Under the pieces are notes generated by a model. The model saw nothing but the letters and a program-made list of their open reading frames with translations, searched no databases and had not been told where the DNA came from. Below, piece by piece: positions 42,419-51,423 of a DNA stretch of 64,000 nt (its first letter is position 1; each line of letters opens with the position of its first letter). A program made the translations under genes and the position numbers. The DNA is from Marisediminicola senii (GTDB lineage Bacteria > Actinomycetota > Actinomycetes > Actinomycetales > Microbacteriaceae), in contig NZ_JAALGE010000002.1 of NCBI RefSeq assembly GCF_011057645.1, forward strand, positions 62,001 through 126,000, in the 5' to 3' direction.

Positions 42419-45364
42419 TTACTCCGACGCGGCCAGGGCCTGCTCGATGGCCGTCTGCAGCCGCTGGTCGGCTTCTGCGGCGCCAACGAGGTCGTTGGTC
42501 GCATAGGCGTCGGCGCGGTCCGAGAGGGCCTGCTGGGCGTCTGCCAGGGCCGCGTCGAGCACGGCGTTGCCGGTCGACTGCGTCGGGGCATCTGCAGGCA
42601 CGTCGGCGGGCACGTCGGCGTCAGGCGTGTCCTCGGCGGGCTCCTCGGTGCCGTCGGGCACCTCGGTGTCATCCGGGACCGTCGGCACTCCGCCGTCGCC
42701 AGCCACGGCACCGGAGTCACCGGCGAAGAGCGAGTCGAGGGCCGCATCCAAGGTGTCCTCGAAGGCGATCTGGTTGCCGAACGACACCAGCACCTTGCGG
42801 AGGATCGGGAAGCTGGTTTCCGCAGTGGACTGCACGTAGACCGGCTGCACATAGAGCAATCCGCCGCCGACTGGGAGGGTCAGCAGGTTGCCTCGCCTCA
42901 CCTCGGTGTCACCCCGGGTCAGCAGGGCGAGCTGGTTGGCCACCTCGGTGTCGGTGTTGAAGTCGTTCTGCACCTGTCCTGGTCCCGGCACGGTCTCCTG
43001 GCGAGGCAGGGTGAGCAGGGTGAACTGGCCGTAGTTCTCGGCCACCTCGCCCGCCGTGCTTCCGGCGTTCGCATTGACCGCCATGTAGCCGGTCAGCACG
43101 TTTCGCGTTCCCTCGCCCTCGGCGTCGGGGATGTAGGTGGTGTAGAGCGAGAAGTCGGGCTCCTCCGCTCCCGGCACCTGCATGGTGAGGTAGTACGGCG
43201 GCTGGAACTGCGCCGTCGCGGCCGACTGGGTCGGGTCGTTCGGCGTGATCCACGCGTCGTCGTTCGAGTAGAACGAGTCGGTGTCGGTCACGTGGTAGGT
43301 GCTGAGGATCGCGCGCTGCACCTTGAACAGGTCGGCCGGGTAGCGAACGTGGCTGAGCAGCTCACCCGACATCTCGGTCATCGGAACGACCGTCGACGGG
43401 TAGATCTTCTGCCAGGTCTGCAGCACCGGGTCTTCTTCGTCCCACGCGTACAGCACCACTTCACCGCTGTAGGCGTCGACCGTGGCCTTGACCGAGTTGC
43501 GGATGTAGTTGATGTTGTCGATCGCGTAGGCGGGTGCCGGCGTGTAGGTGTCGACGATCGCGTTGCTGAGCTGCTGGATGTCGGAGTACGGGTAGTTCGC
43601 GCTCGTCGTGTATCCGTCGACGATCCACAGCACCTTGTTGTCGACGACCGCGGGGTACGCGTCGCTGTCGAGGGTCAGGTACGGGGCGACCTTCTGCACG
43701 CGCTCACGGGGGTCGCGGTCGTAGAGGATCTGCGACTCGTCGTTCACCGCGTCGGAGAGGAAGATCTCCTCAGACTGGAACTTGATCGCGTACAGCAGCT
43801 TCTTGAACACGTTGTCGATGGTCGGTCCGCCGTTGCCGGCGTACGTCGTGGTGGTGTTCTGTGCTTCCTCGTCTTCGGCAGACGGGTAGTCGAGTTCGAC
43901 CGGCCGGGTGCCTTCCGGCGCACCGACGATCGAGAACTCCGGCGACGACTCACCGAAGTAGATGCGGGGTTCGTAGTCGGTTCCCAGCGCGCCCTCGGAC
44001 GGGATGCCCGACTGCAGGAAGACCGGCAGGCCCTCCGGTGAACGCTGGTTTCCGTAGGCCGCGACGACGCCGTACCCGTGGGTGTAGACGAAGGTGCGGT
44101 TGTAGAAGTTGTTCGCCGAGCCGAGGCCCTCGAGGTCGAGTTCACGGGCGGCGATGACGGTGTCCTGCACCTGTCCGTCGATCTCGTAGCGGTCCACGTC
44201 GAGGTCATCGGGGAACTGGTAGTACTGGCGGAACTGCTCGAGCTGCGCGAAGGTGCGGGTGACCAGCGCGGGGTCGATGATACGGATGTTGGCGGTGGTC
44301 TCCGCGTCGCCGCGGAGCGCGCCGGCCGCGGTGTCCGTCGATGGCGTGAAGTCCTCTTCCACGACATCGGCCACACCGTACGCCTCCCGCGTGCCCTCGA
44401 TATTCCGGTCGATGTATTCGGCCTCGAGGCTTCGCGCGCTCGGGTTGACCTGGAAGTTCTGCACGATGAACGGGTAGACGGTGCCGACCAGCAGTCCGCT
44501 GATGAGCAGCAGCGCGGTTCCGATGATGGGCAGGCGCCAGCGCCCGATGATGGCCGTGACGATGAACAGCACGGCGACGAGGGCGGCGGCGATCGCGAGG
44601 ATCTGGCGGCCGGGGATGACCGCGTTGGCATCGGCGTACGAGGCTCCGACGAGCAGCCCGCTGCCGTTCTGCGACAGGGTGGCGTACTGGTCGAGCCAGA
44701 TGCTGAAGGCCTGGATGAGCAGGTAGACCGCGGCCGTGATGGACAGCTGGATGCGCGCCTGCTTGGAGATGCGCACCTCACGCCCGTTGAAGCGCAGCGC
44801 GCCGTACAGGTAGCAGGTGGCCAGTGCGGCGATGGCGGAGATCAGCACGACGGCCGAGGCGAATCCCGCGACCGACTGGTAGAACGGCAGCTCGAACAGG
44901 TAGAACGAGACGTCGAGGCCGAACTGCGGGTCGGTCTCCCCCGACGGCGTGCGGTTCAGCCACTGCAGGGCGACCGGCCACCGCGAGGAGCTCGCGACAC
45001 CGGCGAACAGGCCGAGCACGGCGGGGATGCCGATCATCGCGAGCCTGCGGAGCGGCTCGATGACCTGCTGGTAGCGGTCGAGCTGGGCGTTCAGCTTGGC
45101 GTAGACCGGGCGGGCGCGGAACGCCAGCGAGATGCTCAGGTAGACGGGAACCGCCATGGCCAGGAACCCGATGATGAACATCACCGACCCGGCGATCCAG
45201 CCGGTGGTGAGCACGTTGGTGAACCCCAGCTGCTCGTACCAGAGCCAGTCGGTGAACAGGCTGGCGAAGATGAAGAAGACCACGACCAGGGCGGCGATGA
45301 CACCAGCCGTAATGGCGAGCGTCGATCTGGCGCGGGAGGCGGGGCGGGTGTCCGTAGACGTCAA
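42419..45364 (-). CDS. UPF0182 family large membrane protein
   Basis: A 981-residue protein of the UPF0182 family (COG1615), conserved across actinobacteria and of unknown function. About seven transmembrane helices lie in the first 300 residues (for example VIAALVVVFFIFASLF and ILAIAAALVAVLFIVTAI). They precede a very large predicted extracytoplasmic region and a Pro/Asp/Glu-rich tail (PDDTEVPDGTEEPAEDTPD) ending in an Ala/Glu-rich helix. RBS AGGAG precedes the ATG. It corresponds in position to Rv3193c of Mycobacterium tuberculosis, next to the YlbL-like gene. Confidence 0.93.
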   Translation of the reverse strand: MTSTDTRPASRARSTLAITAGVIAALVVVFFIFASLFTDWLWYEQLGFTNVLTTGWIAGSVMFIIGFLAMAVPVYLSISLAFRARPVYAKLNAQLDRYQQVIEPLRRLAMIGIPAVLGLFAGVASSSRWPVALQWLNRTPSGETDPQFGLDVSFYLFELPFYQSVAGFASAVVLISAIAALATCYLYGALRFNGREVRISKQARIQLSITAAVYLLIQAFSIWLDQYATLSQNGSGLLVGASYADANAVIPGRQILAIAAALVAVLFIVTAIIGRWRLPIIGTALLLISGLLVGTVYPFIVQNFQVNPSARSLEAEYIDRNIEGTREAYGVADVVEEDFTPSTDTAAGALRGDAETTANIRIIDPALVTRTFAQLEQFRQYYQFPDDLDVDRYEIDGQVQDTVIAARELDLEGLGSANNFYNRTFVYTHGYGVVAAYGNQRSPEGLPVFLQSGIPSEGALGTDYEPRIYFGESSPEFSIVGAPEGTRPVELDYPSAEDEEAQNTTTTYAGNGGPTIDNVFKKLLYAIKFQSEEIFLSDAVNDESQILYDRDPRERVQKVAPYLTLDSDAYPAVVDNKVLWIVDGYTTSANYPYSDIQQLSNAIVDTYTPAPAYAIDNINYIRNSVKATVDAYSGEVVLYAWDEEDPVLQTWQKIYPSTVVPMTEMSGELLSHVRYPADLFKVQRAILSTYHVTDTDSFYSNDDAWITPNDPTQSAATAQFQPPYYLTMQVPGAEEPDFSLYTTYIPDAEGEGTRNVLTGYMAVNANAGSTAGEVAENYGQFTLLTLPRQETVPGPGQVQNDFNTDTEVANQLALLTRGDTEVRRGNLLTLPVGGGLLYVQPVYVQSTAETSFPILRKVLVSFGNQIAFEDTLDAALDSLFAGDSGAVAGDGGVPTVPDDTEVPDGTEEPAEDTPDADVPADVPADAPTQSTGNAVLDAALADAQQALSDRADAYATNDLVGAAEADQRLQTAIEQALAASE

Positions 45365-45438
45365 GAGGGTACTCCTGGCTTAGGTTGGCGGTGTCAGCCC
45401 ATCTTAAGGGCGGCCCGCTGCGAGTATCCCCGCGCCGG

Positions 45439-46551
45439 TCACTCTCCGGTAACGGTGCAGACCGGAAGTGCGCTCAGGTCTCCGTCGGAGGCGATGGTCT
45501 CGAGCACCGTGACGGCGTCGTCGAGGGTCGAAATGGCGTAGACGTCGAGCCCGTCGGGAATGTGCCCGACCACCTCGTCGCAGTTCGCGGACGGGGCGAG
45601 GAACTCGGTGGCCCCCGCGTCGACGGCGCCGTACAGCTTCTGGCGGATTCCGCCGATTCCGCCGACCGTTCCATCGGCGGTGATCGTGCCGGTGCCCGCG
45701 ACGTCGGCCCCGCCGGCCAGCGAACCCGGCGTGAGCTTGTCGATGATCCCCAGCGCGAACATCATCCCGGCGCTGGGGCCGCCGACCTGCTCGAGCCGGA
45801 TCTCGACCTCGAACGGGAAGTCGTATTCGGTGGCCACGCTGATGCCGACCACCGGGGGTGACCCCTCGCCGTCGGCCAGTACCGGAGTCACCTCGAGGGC
45901 GAGCTCGGCGCCGCCGCGTAGGACCGTCAGGGCGACGGGCTGCCCGGTGCCGTTGTCGGCGATGATCGAGCGCAGCTGTGTGACGTCGACCGGTTGCTGG
46001 CCGTCGACGTCGACGATGACGTCTCCCGCCTCGACGATCCCCTCGGCCGGGGTGCCATCCGGAACCTCGGCAACGGTCAGGGTGCTGTCGAGGTCGTAAT
46101 CGAGCTGCCCGAGGGATGCCGCCACTGCGTCTTTCTGCGAGTTCTCCATGTCGACCGCGCTGCGCTCCTGCGACTGCTCGACGGTCTCCCCCTCCGGGTA
46201 CACGGCATCGACCGGCACGACCGCCCGGCTCGGATCCACCCAGGAGGTGACGATCTCGAACCACGGCGGCGGCGACTCTCGGTTGCCCACCACGTTGACG
46301 GTCAGCAGGCTCAGTGACCCCTCCGTGGGGTAGGTCGTTTCACCGGGGATGTCGATGAGCGGCTCCTCGACGTCGTCGACCACGACGTCGCCGAGGGTGT
46401 CGAAGACGGGACCCGGGCGCTGGATGACGTAGGGCGACGGCAGGAGGCCGAGCCCGAGGACGGCCACGAGGCCGGACGACAGGATGATCCATCCCACGCG
46501 CCTTCGCTTCGGCAGGCGGGCGCTCGGGCCCGCGCCTCCCAACAGAGTCAT
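45439..46551 (-). CDS. YlbL-like PDZ / Lon-type serine protease
   Basis: A 370-residue membrane-anchored protein: N-terminal helix (WIILSSGLVAVLGLGLLPSP), a PDZ domain at about 155-225 and a Lon (S16) protease domain at the C-terminus. The catalytic dyad is Ser260 (VGGPSAGMMFAL) and Lys305 (GGIRQKLYGA). It is thought to degrade envelope or membrane proteins outside the membrane; in Bacillus the homologue YlbL acts on a cell division inhibitor. ATG 46551. It is divergent from the DUF2342 gene over 100 bp. Confidence 0.92.
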   Translation of the reverse strand: MTLLGGAGPSARLPKRRRVGWIILSSGLVAVLGLGLLPSPYVIQRPGPVFDTLGDVVVDDVEEPLIDIPGETTYPTEGSLSLLTVNVVGNRESPPPWFEIVTSWVDPSRAVVPVDAVYPEGETVEQSQERSAVDMENSQKDAVAASLGQLDYDLDSTLTVAEVPDGTPAEGIVEAGDVIVDVDGQQPVDVTQLRSIIADNGTGQPVALTVLRGGAELALEVTPVLADGEGSPPVVGISVATEYDFPFEVEIRLEQVGGPSAGMMFALGIIDKLTPGSLAGGADVAGTGTITADGTVGGIGGIRQKLYGAVDAGATEFLAPSANCDEVVGHIPDGLDVYAISTLDDAVTVLETIASDGDLSALPVCTVTGE

Positions 46552-46638
46552 TGCGGTCCTTTCACGGTGTTCGCCACGGGCGCACAGCGTGATGCCAGAG
46601 CGGAGGCCAAAACCCAGTCTTGCAGACGGGCCACGGGC

Positions 46639-46644
46639 TAGCGT
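46639..46644 (+). promoter_or_regulatory. -10 element of the DUF2342 gene, leaderless
   Basis: TAGCGT, 7 nt before the ATG at 46652. Confidence 0.4.
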
Positions 46645-46651
46645 AGATCGC

Positions 46652-48031
46652 ATGCCTGATGATTCGCGGCAAGATCCGGAAGATGAATTCCGCGAGATGC
46701 TGAGGGAACTGCTTTCGGGCAATTCCGACATAGACCCTGCCCAGCTCGCCAAGGCGGCTGGCCTGCCCAACGATCCCGCCATGATGGCCCAGCTCATGAG
46801 CCAGCTGCAGAGCGCCATGCAGCACCAGGGCGACGGCGTCGACTGGAAGATCGCTTCGGAGCAGGCGAAGGCCATCGCGTCGAGCGAGACCGTGGCGACG
46901 ACCCCGGCCGAGCGTGCCCAGCTCGACCAGGCGTTCGTCATCGCCGCGCTCTGGCTCAGCGAGGCCACCGTCGTCTCCGAGCTGACGGTGAACCCGCGCC
47001 TGATGAGCCGTTCGGAGTGGGTGAACGCCACCATGCCGGTGTGGACCCAGCTCGCCGAGCCGGTCGCCCTGAGCATCGCCGACGCGCTCACCGACGTGCT
47101 CAAGCAGCAGGCCCCCGAAGAGATGTCCGGCATGATCGAGGGCGCCAGCCGCATCATGCGCAACGTCGGCGGAACGCTGTTCGCCATGCAGCTCGGCCAG
47201 GTGGTCGGGCAGCTGTCAGGCGAGGTCGTCTCCGGCGGCGACATCGGCATCCCGCTGCTCGATGCCTCGGGCGGCGTCGACCTGCAGGCCGCGATCCTGC
47301 CGCAGAACATCGCGGCATTCGGCGACGGACTCGACATCGAGACCGACCAGGTGCAGCTGTACCTGGCAGTGCGGGAGCTCGCGCACGCGCGCCTGTTCCG
47401 TCACGCCAAGTGGCTGCGCCTCGGGCTGATGACGTCGATCACTGAATTCGCCCAGGGCGTGCGCGTCGACACCGGCAAGCTCGAGGAGCTCGCCGCCACC
47501 TTCGACCCGTCGAACCCCGAAGAACTGCGCGAAGCGATGGTGAGCGGCGCCCTGATCCCGCCGAAGTCCGACGCGCAGCGCGCCGCGCTCGATCGCCTCG
47601 AGACCATGCTCGCCCTGGTCGAGGGCTGGGTCGACGTGGTCACCGCGCAGGCGACCACCCGACTGCCGAAGTCCGCGGCCATCGCGGAGACCGTGCGTCG
47701 CCGTCGCGCCGCCGGTGGGCCCGCCGAGTCAGCGTTCTCCACCCTGGTCGGCCTCGAACTGCGCCCCCGCCGGCTTCGCGAGGCCGCAGCGATGTGGCAG
47801 CGCGTTACCGACGAGGTGGGCGCGGAACGCCGCGACGCCCTGTGGTCGCACCCCGACGTACTGCCGACCTCGGCAGACATCGACGACCCGGGAGCACTCG
47901 TCGCGCGCCTGCTCGGCGGCACCCCGGAACCCGACGACGTCGACCAGGCGATCGCCGACCTGCTCAACGACACGACCGACGACCGGCCGCACGAGAACAC
48001 CGACGGTTCGGCCGACGAGCCGAAGGCCTGA
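46652..48031 (+). CDS. DUF2342 family protein (annotated as zinc-dependent metalloprotease)
   Basis: A 459-residue soluble protein of the DUF2342 family, which databases often call a zinc-dependent metalloprotease or F420-associated protein. The family helix carrying a conserved His appears as LAVRELAHARLFRHAKWL. There is no classical HExxH, so protease activity is not evident from the sequence. The N-terminus is acidic with a Met-rich stretch (MMAQLMSQLQSAMQ). It corresponds to the Rv3195 position in mycobacteria and starts leaderless at ATG 46652. Confidence 0.85.
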   Translation: MPDDSRQDPEDEFREMLRELLSGNSDIDPAQLAKAAGLPNDPAMMAQLMSQLQSAMQHQGDGVDWKIASEQAKAIASSETVATTPAERAQLDQAFVIAALWLSEATVVSELTVNPRLMSRSEWVNATMPVWTQLAEPVALSIADALTDVLKQQAPEEMSGMIEGASRIMRNVGGTLFAMQLGQVVGQLSGEVVSGGDIGIPLLDASGGVDLQAAILPQNIAAFGDGLDIETDQVQLYLAVRELAHARLFRHAKWLRLGLMTSITEFAQGVRVDTGKLEELAATFDPSNPEELREAMVSGALIPPKSDAQRAALDRLETMLALVEGWVDVVTAQATTRLPKSAAIAETVRRRRAAGGPAESAFSTLVGLELRPRRLREAAAMWQRVTDEVGAERRDALWSHPDVLPTSADIDDPGALVARLLGGTPEPDDVDQAIADLLNDTTDDRPHENTDGSADEPKA

Positions 48032-48061
48032 CGGCACTCGATCTCGTCGGATTCCCGGTCG

Positions 48062-48140
48062 TCGCCTCAGGGCGTCGGGCGGGAATTCCTCATGTCGTCG
48101 CTCGGGGGTTTCGCCTCAGGCCTTGGGCCGGGAATTTCTT
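48062..48140. repeat. Imperfect direct repeat spanning the LRV gene 3' end
   Basis: A 29-bp segment at 48062-48090 beginning TCGCCTCAGG and ending GGGAATTCCT is repeated with few changes at 48111-48140. The second copy contains the stop and last codons of the LRV-repeat gene. The 49-bp offset leaves a partial copy of the gene end in the intergenic gap. Confidence 0.55.
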
Positions 48141-48727
48141 AGGGCGTCGACGATCTGCTGCCACTGCGGCTCCACCCGGTCGGCGAGGGTGGCGAAGGTC
48201 TCGTCGCTGATCCCGGGATTGCGCAGCGCCCGGAGCGTCAGCTCCTGGGTGGGGTGCGCATCGACCACCTCGGAGACGAATGCGTCGCCGACGGCCTCGT
48301 TCTGTACGAGAAGATCCCAGAGCGCGGGATTCGACGACGTGATGAACCCGCGCAGCACGCCCAGCGGTGTGGACGGGTTGAGCAGTACCCCGAGGATCAC
48401 GGGGCAGTCGTGGATTTCGGCGAGCCAGGTGAGGGTCTCGGCGCTTGCTGCCGGGTTGGCCGCCACCATGGCCCGCGCTGCTCCTGCGTTCGGCACGGAC
48501 GGGTCGACCGGGCCGCGGGCGATCGCGTCGAGTACCGCGGGCGGGGTCATCGTCGAGGCGGCGAGCGCAAGTGCCTGGGTCGCGGCGTCGTCGGCCGCGG
48601 GCGACCCGGCATGCGCGGCGTCGTCGCCCTCCCGCTCGTCGCCGGGCTTCTGCTCGGCAGCGCGGTTCTCGATACCGCGATCCTCGACAGCACGGTCGGG
48701 CGACTCGGGGCGATCGGTGCTCATCAT
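48116..48727 (-). CDS. Leucine-rich-repeat-variant (LRV)-like protein
   Basis: A 203-residue acidic protein. After an Asp/Glu/Ala-rich leader, the domain from about residue 55 has repeated helical units with Asn-Pro starts (VAANPAASAETLTWLAE, LLNPSTPLGVLRGF, LRNPGISDETFATLAD), spaced about 24-30 residues as in LRV repeats. Its function is unknown; it probably mediates protein binding. Three consecutive ATGs (48730, 48727, 48724) follow AGGAGAAC, and the middle one has the best spacing. It is convergent with DUF2342. Confidence 0.65.
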   Translation of the reverse strand: MMSTDRPESPDRAVEDRGIENRAAEQKPGDEREGDDAAHAGSPAADDAATQALALAASTMTPPAVLDAIARGPVDPSVPNAGAARAMVAANPAASAETLTWLAEIHDCPVILGVLLNPSTPLGVLRGFITSSNPALWDLLVQNEAVGDAFVSEVVDAHPTQELTLRALRNPGISDETFATLADRVEPQWQQIVDALRNSRPKA

Positions 48728-48928
48728 CATGTTCTCCTGCGGCTTGCGTATACCACGTCGGGTGGTGCGCGATAAGGACACCACGGTCCCCCGACATCCA
48801 CCAGACCCCCAAGTGAGGTATCGTCTCGTTCCTGAGGGGTCCGGTGTCGTTACCCGGGCTCCTCTGCCGCACCAGCGCCTGTGGACGCTCTCGCGTCAGG
48901 GCCCCCGCCCCGTGGAATCATTCCCGCC

Positions 48929-49828
48929 ATGGTGCTGCAGCTCGATCCCCGGTTCCCCCTGGTGTGGCGTTCCCCGCACAGCCTGCAACTGGGTGTCGAT
49001 CGCCCCGCTGCCGTGCTGCACGACGTGACCGATGCGCAGGAGCGTATGGTGTCGGCACTCGTCTCCGGAATCAGTCGCCCCGGACTCGCGATGGTGGCCC
49101 GCTCCGCGGGGGCTGACGTCGGCGAGGTCGATGAGCTGCTGCGGGCCGTGGCTGGCGCGATGCGGCCGCCCGCGGCATCCACCCCACCGCATTCCGTGGT
49201 GCTGGTCGGACACGGGGCCACGGTCGACCGGCTCGCCGAGTGCCTGGCCGGGGCTGGAGTGGTTCCGCGGGTGGTCGGCCTCGATGACGAGGAGGCGGCG
49301 AGTGGCGAGGCCGGCGTGGGAGTGATCGTCGCCCACTACGTGGTGGACCCGGCATACTTCGGGCTGTGGCTGCGGCGGGACCGGCCGCACCTCGCTGTGC
49401 TGTTCGGCGACGCGAGCGTGCGGATCGGCCCGATGGTCGAGCCGGGCATCGGGCCGTGCCTGTGGTGCGTCGAGCGGGCCAGGTCGGATATCGATGCCGC
49501 GTGGCCGGCGATAGCGTCGCAGCTGTGGGGAAGGCGCAGCCGGCACGATGCCGGGCTGGTCGCCACGGAAGCGGCGGCGCTGGCCAGCCGGATGATCCTG
49601 GCGCGGCTGGTCGTGCAGGCGCCCGGCGCGGCGAGTGCAGCCGAGGCGGGTACGGCGGACTCCCTCAGGGTGGATGCCGCCACCGGAGTCACTACGCGCG
49701 AGACCTGGCGCCGGCACCGGGAGTGCGGCTGCGGAGCTCTTCCAGAAAACGCGACGGTCGACGAACCGCGGATCGCTGTGGCTGGGCCTCGGCCCACGAG
49801 AGGTGCAGCCGCTGGCGGGCCCGCGTGA
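48929..49828 (+). CDS. ThiF/cyclodehydratase-like protein (orphan)
   Basis: A 299-residue protein resembling the E1-like partner proteins of azole-peptide cyclodehydratases (TOMM). The first 75 residues form a leader-binding-like winged region (ERMVSALVSGISRPGLAMVA). A Rossmann-like core (SVVLVGHGATVDRLAECLAG) and paired cysteines C177/C180 (GPCLWCVER) and C266/C268 (RECGCG) that could bind zinc follow. No YcaO gene or precursor peptide lies nearby. It sits at the position of Rv3196 in mycobacteria, so a housekeeping role is likely. Its last 137 bp overlap the convergent uvrD2 gene. Confidence 0.75.
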   Translation: MVLQLDPRFPLVWRSPHSLQLGVDRPAAVLHDVTDAQERMVSALVSGISRPGLAMVARSAGADVGEVDELLRAVAGAMRPPAASTPPHSVVLVGHGATVDRLAECLAGAGVVPRVVGLDDEEAASGEAGVGVIVAHYVVDPAYFGLWLRRDRPHLAVLFGDASVRIGPMVEPGIGPCLWCVERARSDIDAAWPAIASQLWGRRSRHDAGLVATEAAALASRMILARLVVQAPGAASAAEAGTADSLRVDAATGVTTRETWRRHRECGCGALPENATVDEPRIAVAGPRPTRGAAAGGPA

Positions 49829-51419
49829 TGCCGACGTAGAGCAGGCGGCGCTCCTCGTCGATCGCGGCGAGCGTCTTGGCGTAGCTGATCGGCACCAGTC
49901 CCTCGCTGATGCCGACGAGGTACACGGTGTTCCACTCGAGGCCCTTGGCGGAGTGGAGGGTGGCGAGGGTCACGGCCGCCATCGTGGGTTCGTGCTGCCC
50001 CTCGGCACGCTGGGCGAGGTCGTCGGAGAACGCGCGGAGGGTGGTTCCCGGGGTGGCCGCTTCTGCGAGCTTCATGAGCTCGTTGAGGGACTCCCACCGG
50101 TCACGCACCGCCCCGCGGGAATCGGGGGCATCCTGCATCCACCCCAGGGATCTGAGTACATCGCTCACGGTCTTGAACAACGGCTCGACGGTGTTCGCGA
50201 CCGCCGCTCCCTTGAGCATCATCATCGCCTGCTTGACCTCGGGCAGGTCGAAGAACCGCTGCCCGCCGCGCACCTGGTATCGCACCCCGGCATCGCCGAG
50301 GGCCGCCTCGAGGACGGCGCCCTGCGCGTTGACGCGGTACAGGATGGCGATGTCCTGCGGGCGGGCGCCTGCGGCGATGCGGTCGGCGATCTGCCCGGCG
50401 ACGGCCCGCGCCTCCGAGCGGTCGTCGCGGTAGCTGATCACGGTCGGCTCGACCGGGCGGCCCTGGGCGGCCGTCGCGGCACGCAACGTGAGCGACCCGG
50501 CCCGGTCGCGCATCAGGCGGTTCGCGGTGTCGACGATGGCCGGCGTCGACCGGTAGTTCTGCTCGAGGCGCACCACGGTGGCGTTGCGGTACCGCGAGCC
50601 GAAGCCGAGCAGGTTGTCGGCGGATGCCCCGGCGAACGAGTAGATCGTCTGGCTGGCGTCACCGACCACGCAGAGGTCCTCGCGATCGCCCAGCCACAGC
50701 TCGAGGAGCGCCTGCTGGAGGGGCGAGACGTCCTGGTACTCGTCGACGACGAAGAACCGGTACTGCTCGCGCACCTGCTGCGCCACCCACGGTTCGGTCT
50801 CGATCATGCCGGCGGTCGCGAGCAGCACGTCTTCGAAGTCGAGCTGGCGGCGCTCGTCCTTGACCCGTTCGTACGCCGCGTGCAGCGCGACCATGCGGTC
50901 GACGGTGAGCGACGACGGCATGGCACGCGACTCGGCGGCCGTCGCGTACTGGTTCAGGGTGAGGCGGGAGACCTTGCGCCACTCGATCTCGGCAGCGAGG
51001 TCGCGCAGGGTCGGCGTGTCGAGTTTCAGCCGCAGGGTCTCCGCGGCGTGCGCGATGAGGCGCCCCTTGGATTCGAGGATGCGCGGCATGCTGCCGCCGA
51101 CCACCTGGGGCCAGAAGAATCCGAGCTGCGAGAGCGCGGAGGCGTGGAAGGTGCGCGCGGCGACCCCGCCGGCGCCGAGCTCCCGCAGCCGCCCGCGCAG
51201 TTCGGCGGCGGCACGACTGGTGAAGGTGAGTGCCATCACGCGGCCGGGAGGATAGACGCCGGATGCCACGCCGTACGCGATGCGGTGGGTGATGGCCCGC
51301 GTCTTGCCGGTGCCCGCTCCCGCGAGCAGGCAGACCGGCCCGAGCAGCGCCTCTGCGGCCACCCGCTGCTCGTCGTCGAGCCCGTCGAGCAGGGACTGCG
51401 CGGTGGTCACCTGGGGCAC
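49692..51419 (-). CDS. UvrD/PcrA-family ATP-dependent DNA helicase (UvrD2-like, no HRDC)
   Basis: A 575-residue superfamily 1A helicase with motif I (GAGTGKT, residues 34-40), motif Ia (LTFTSRAAAEL), motif II (VVDEYQDVSPLQQ), motif III (VVGDASQTIYSFAGA), motif IV (LEQNYRS), motif V (LHSAKGLEW) and motif VI (LLYVGITRARQRL). Mycobacterial UvrD2 carries a C-terminal HRDC domain, but here the protein ends about 14 residues after FLEEL, so that domain is missing. It starts with GTG 51419, 4 bp after nudC. It probably unwinds DNA in repair or R-loop removal. Confidence 0.9.
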   Translation of the reverse strand: MPQVTTAQSLLDGLDDEQRVAAEALLGPVCLLAGAGTGKTRAITHRIAYGVASGVYPPGRVMALTFTSRAAAELRGRLRELGAGGVAARTFHASALSQLGFFWPQVVGGSMPRILESKGRLIAHAAETLRLKLDTPTLRDLAAEIEWRKVSRLTLNQYATAAESRAMPSSLTVDRMVALHAAYERVKDERRQLDFEDVLLATAGMIETEPWVAQQVREQYRFFVVDEYQDVSPLQQALLELWLGDREDLCVVGDASQTIYSFAGASADNLLGFGSRYRNATVVRLEQNYRSTPAIVDTANRLMRDRAGSLTLRAATAAQGRPVEPTVISYRDDRSEARAVAGQIADRIAAGARPQDIAILYRVNAQGAVLEAALGDAGVRYQVRGGQRFFDLPEVKQAMMMLKGAAVANTVEPLFKTVSDVLRSLGWMQDAPDSRGAVRDRWESLNELMKLAEAATPGTTLRAFSDDLAQRAEGQHEPTMAAVTLATLHSAKGLEWNTVYLVGISEGLVPISYAKTLAAIDEERRLLYVGITRARQRLHLSWAEAQPQRSAVRRPSRFLEELRSRTPGAGARSRA

Positions 51420-51423
51420 CCGC

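Noticed and set aside
48929-49828. A bacteriocin/TOMM biosynthetic cluster
   Set aside because: Only the E1-like protein is present; no YcaO, precursor peptide or exporter is nearby and the gene lies in a conserved housekeeping block.
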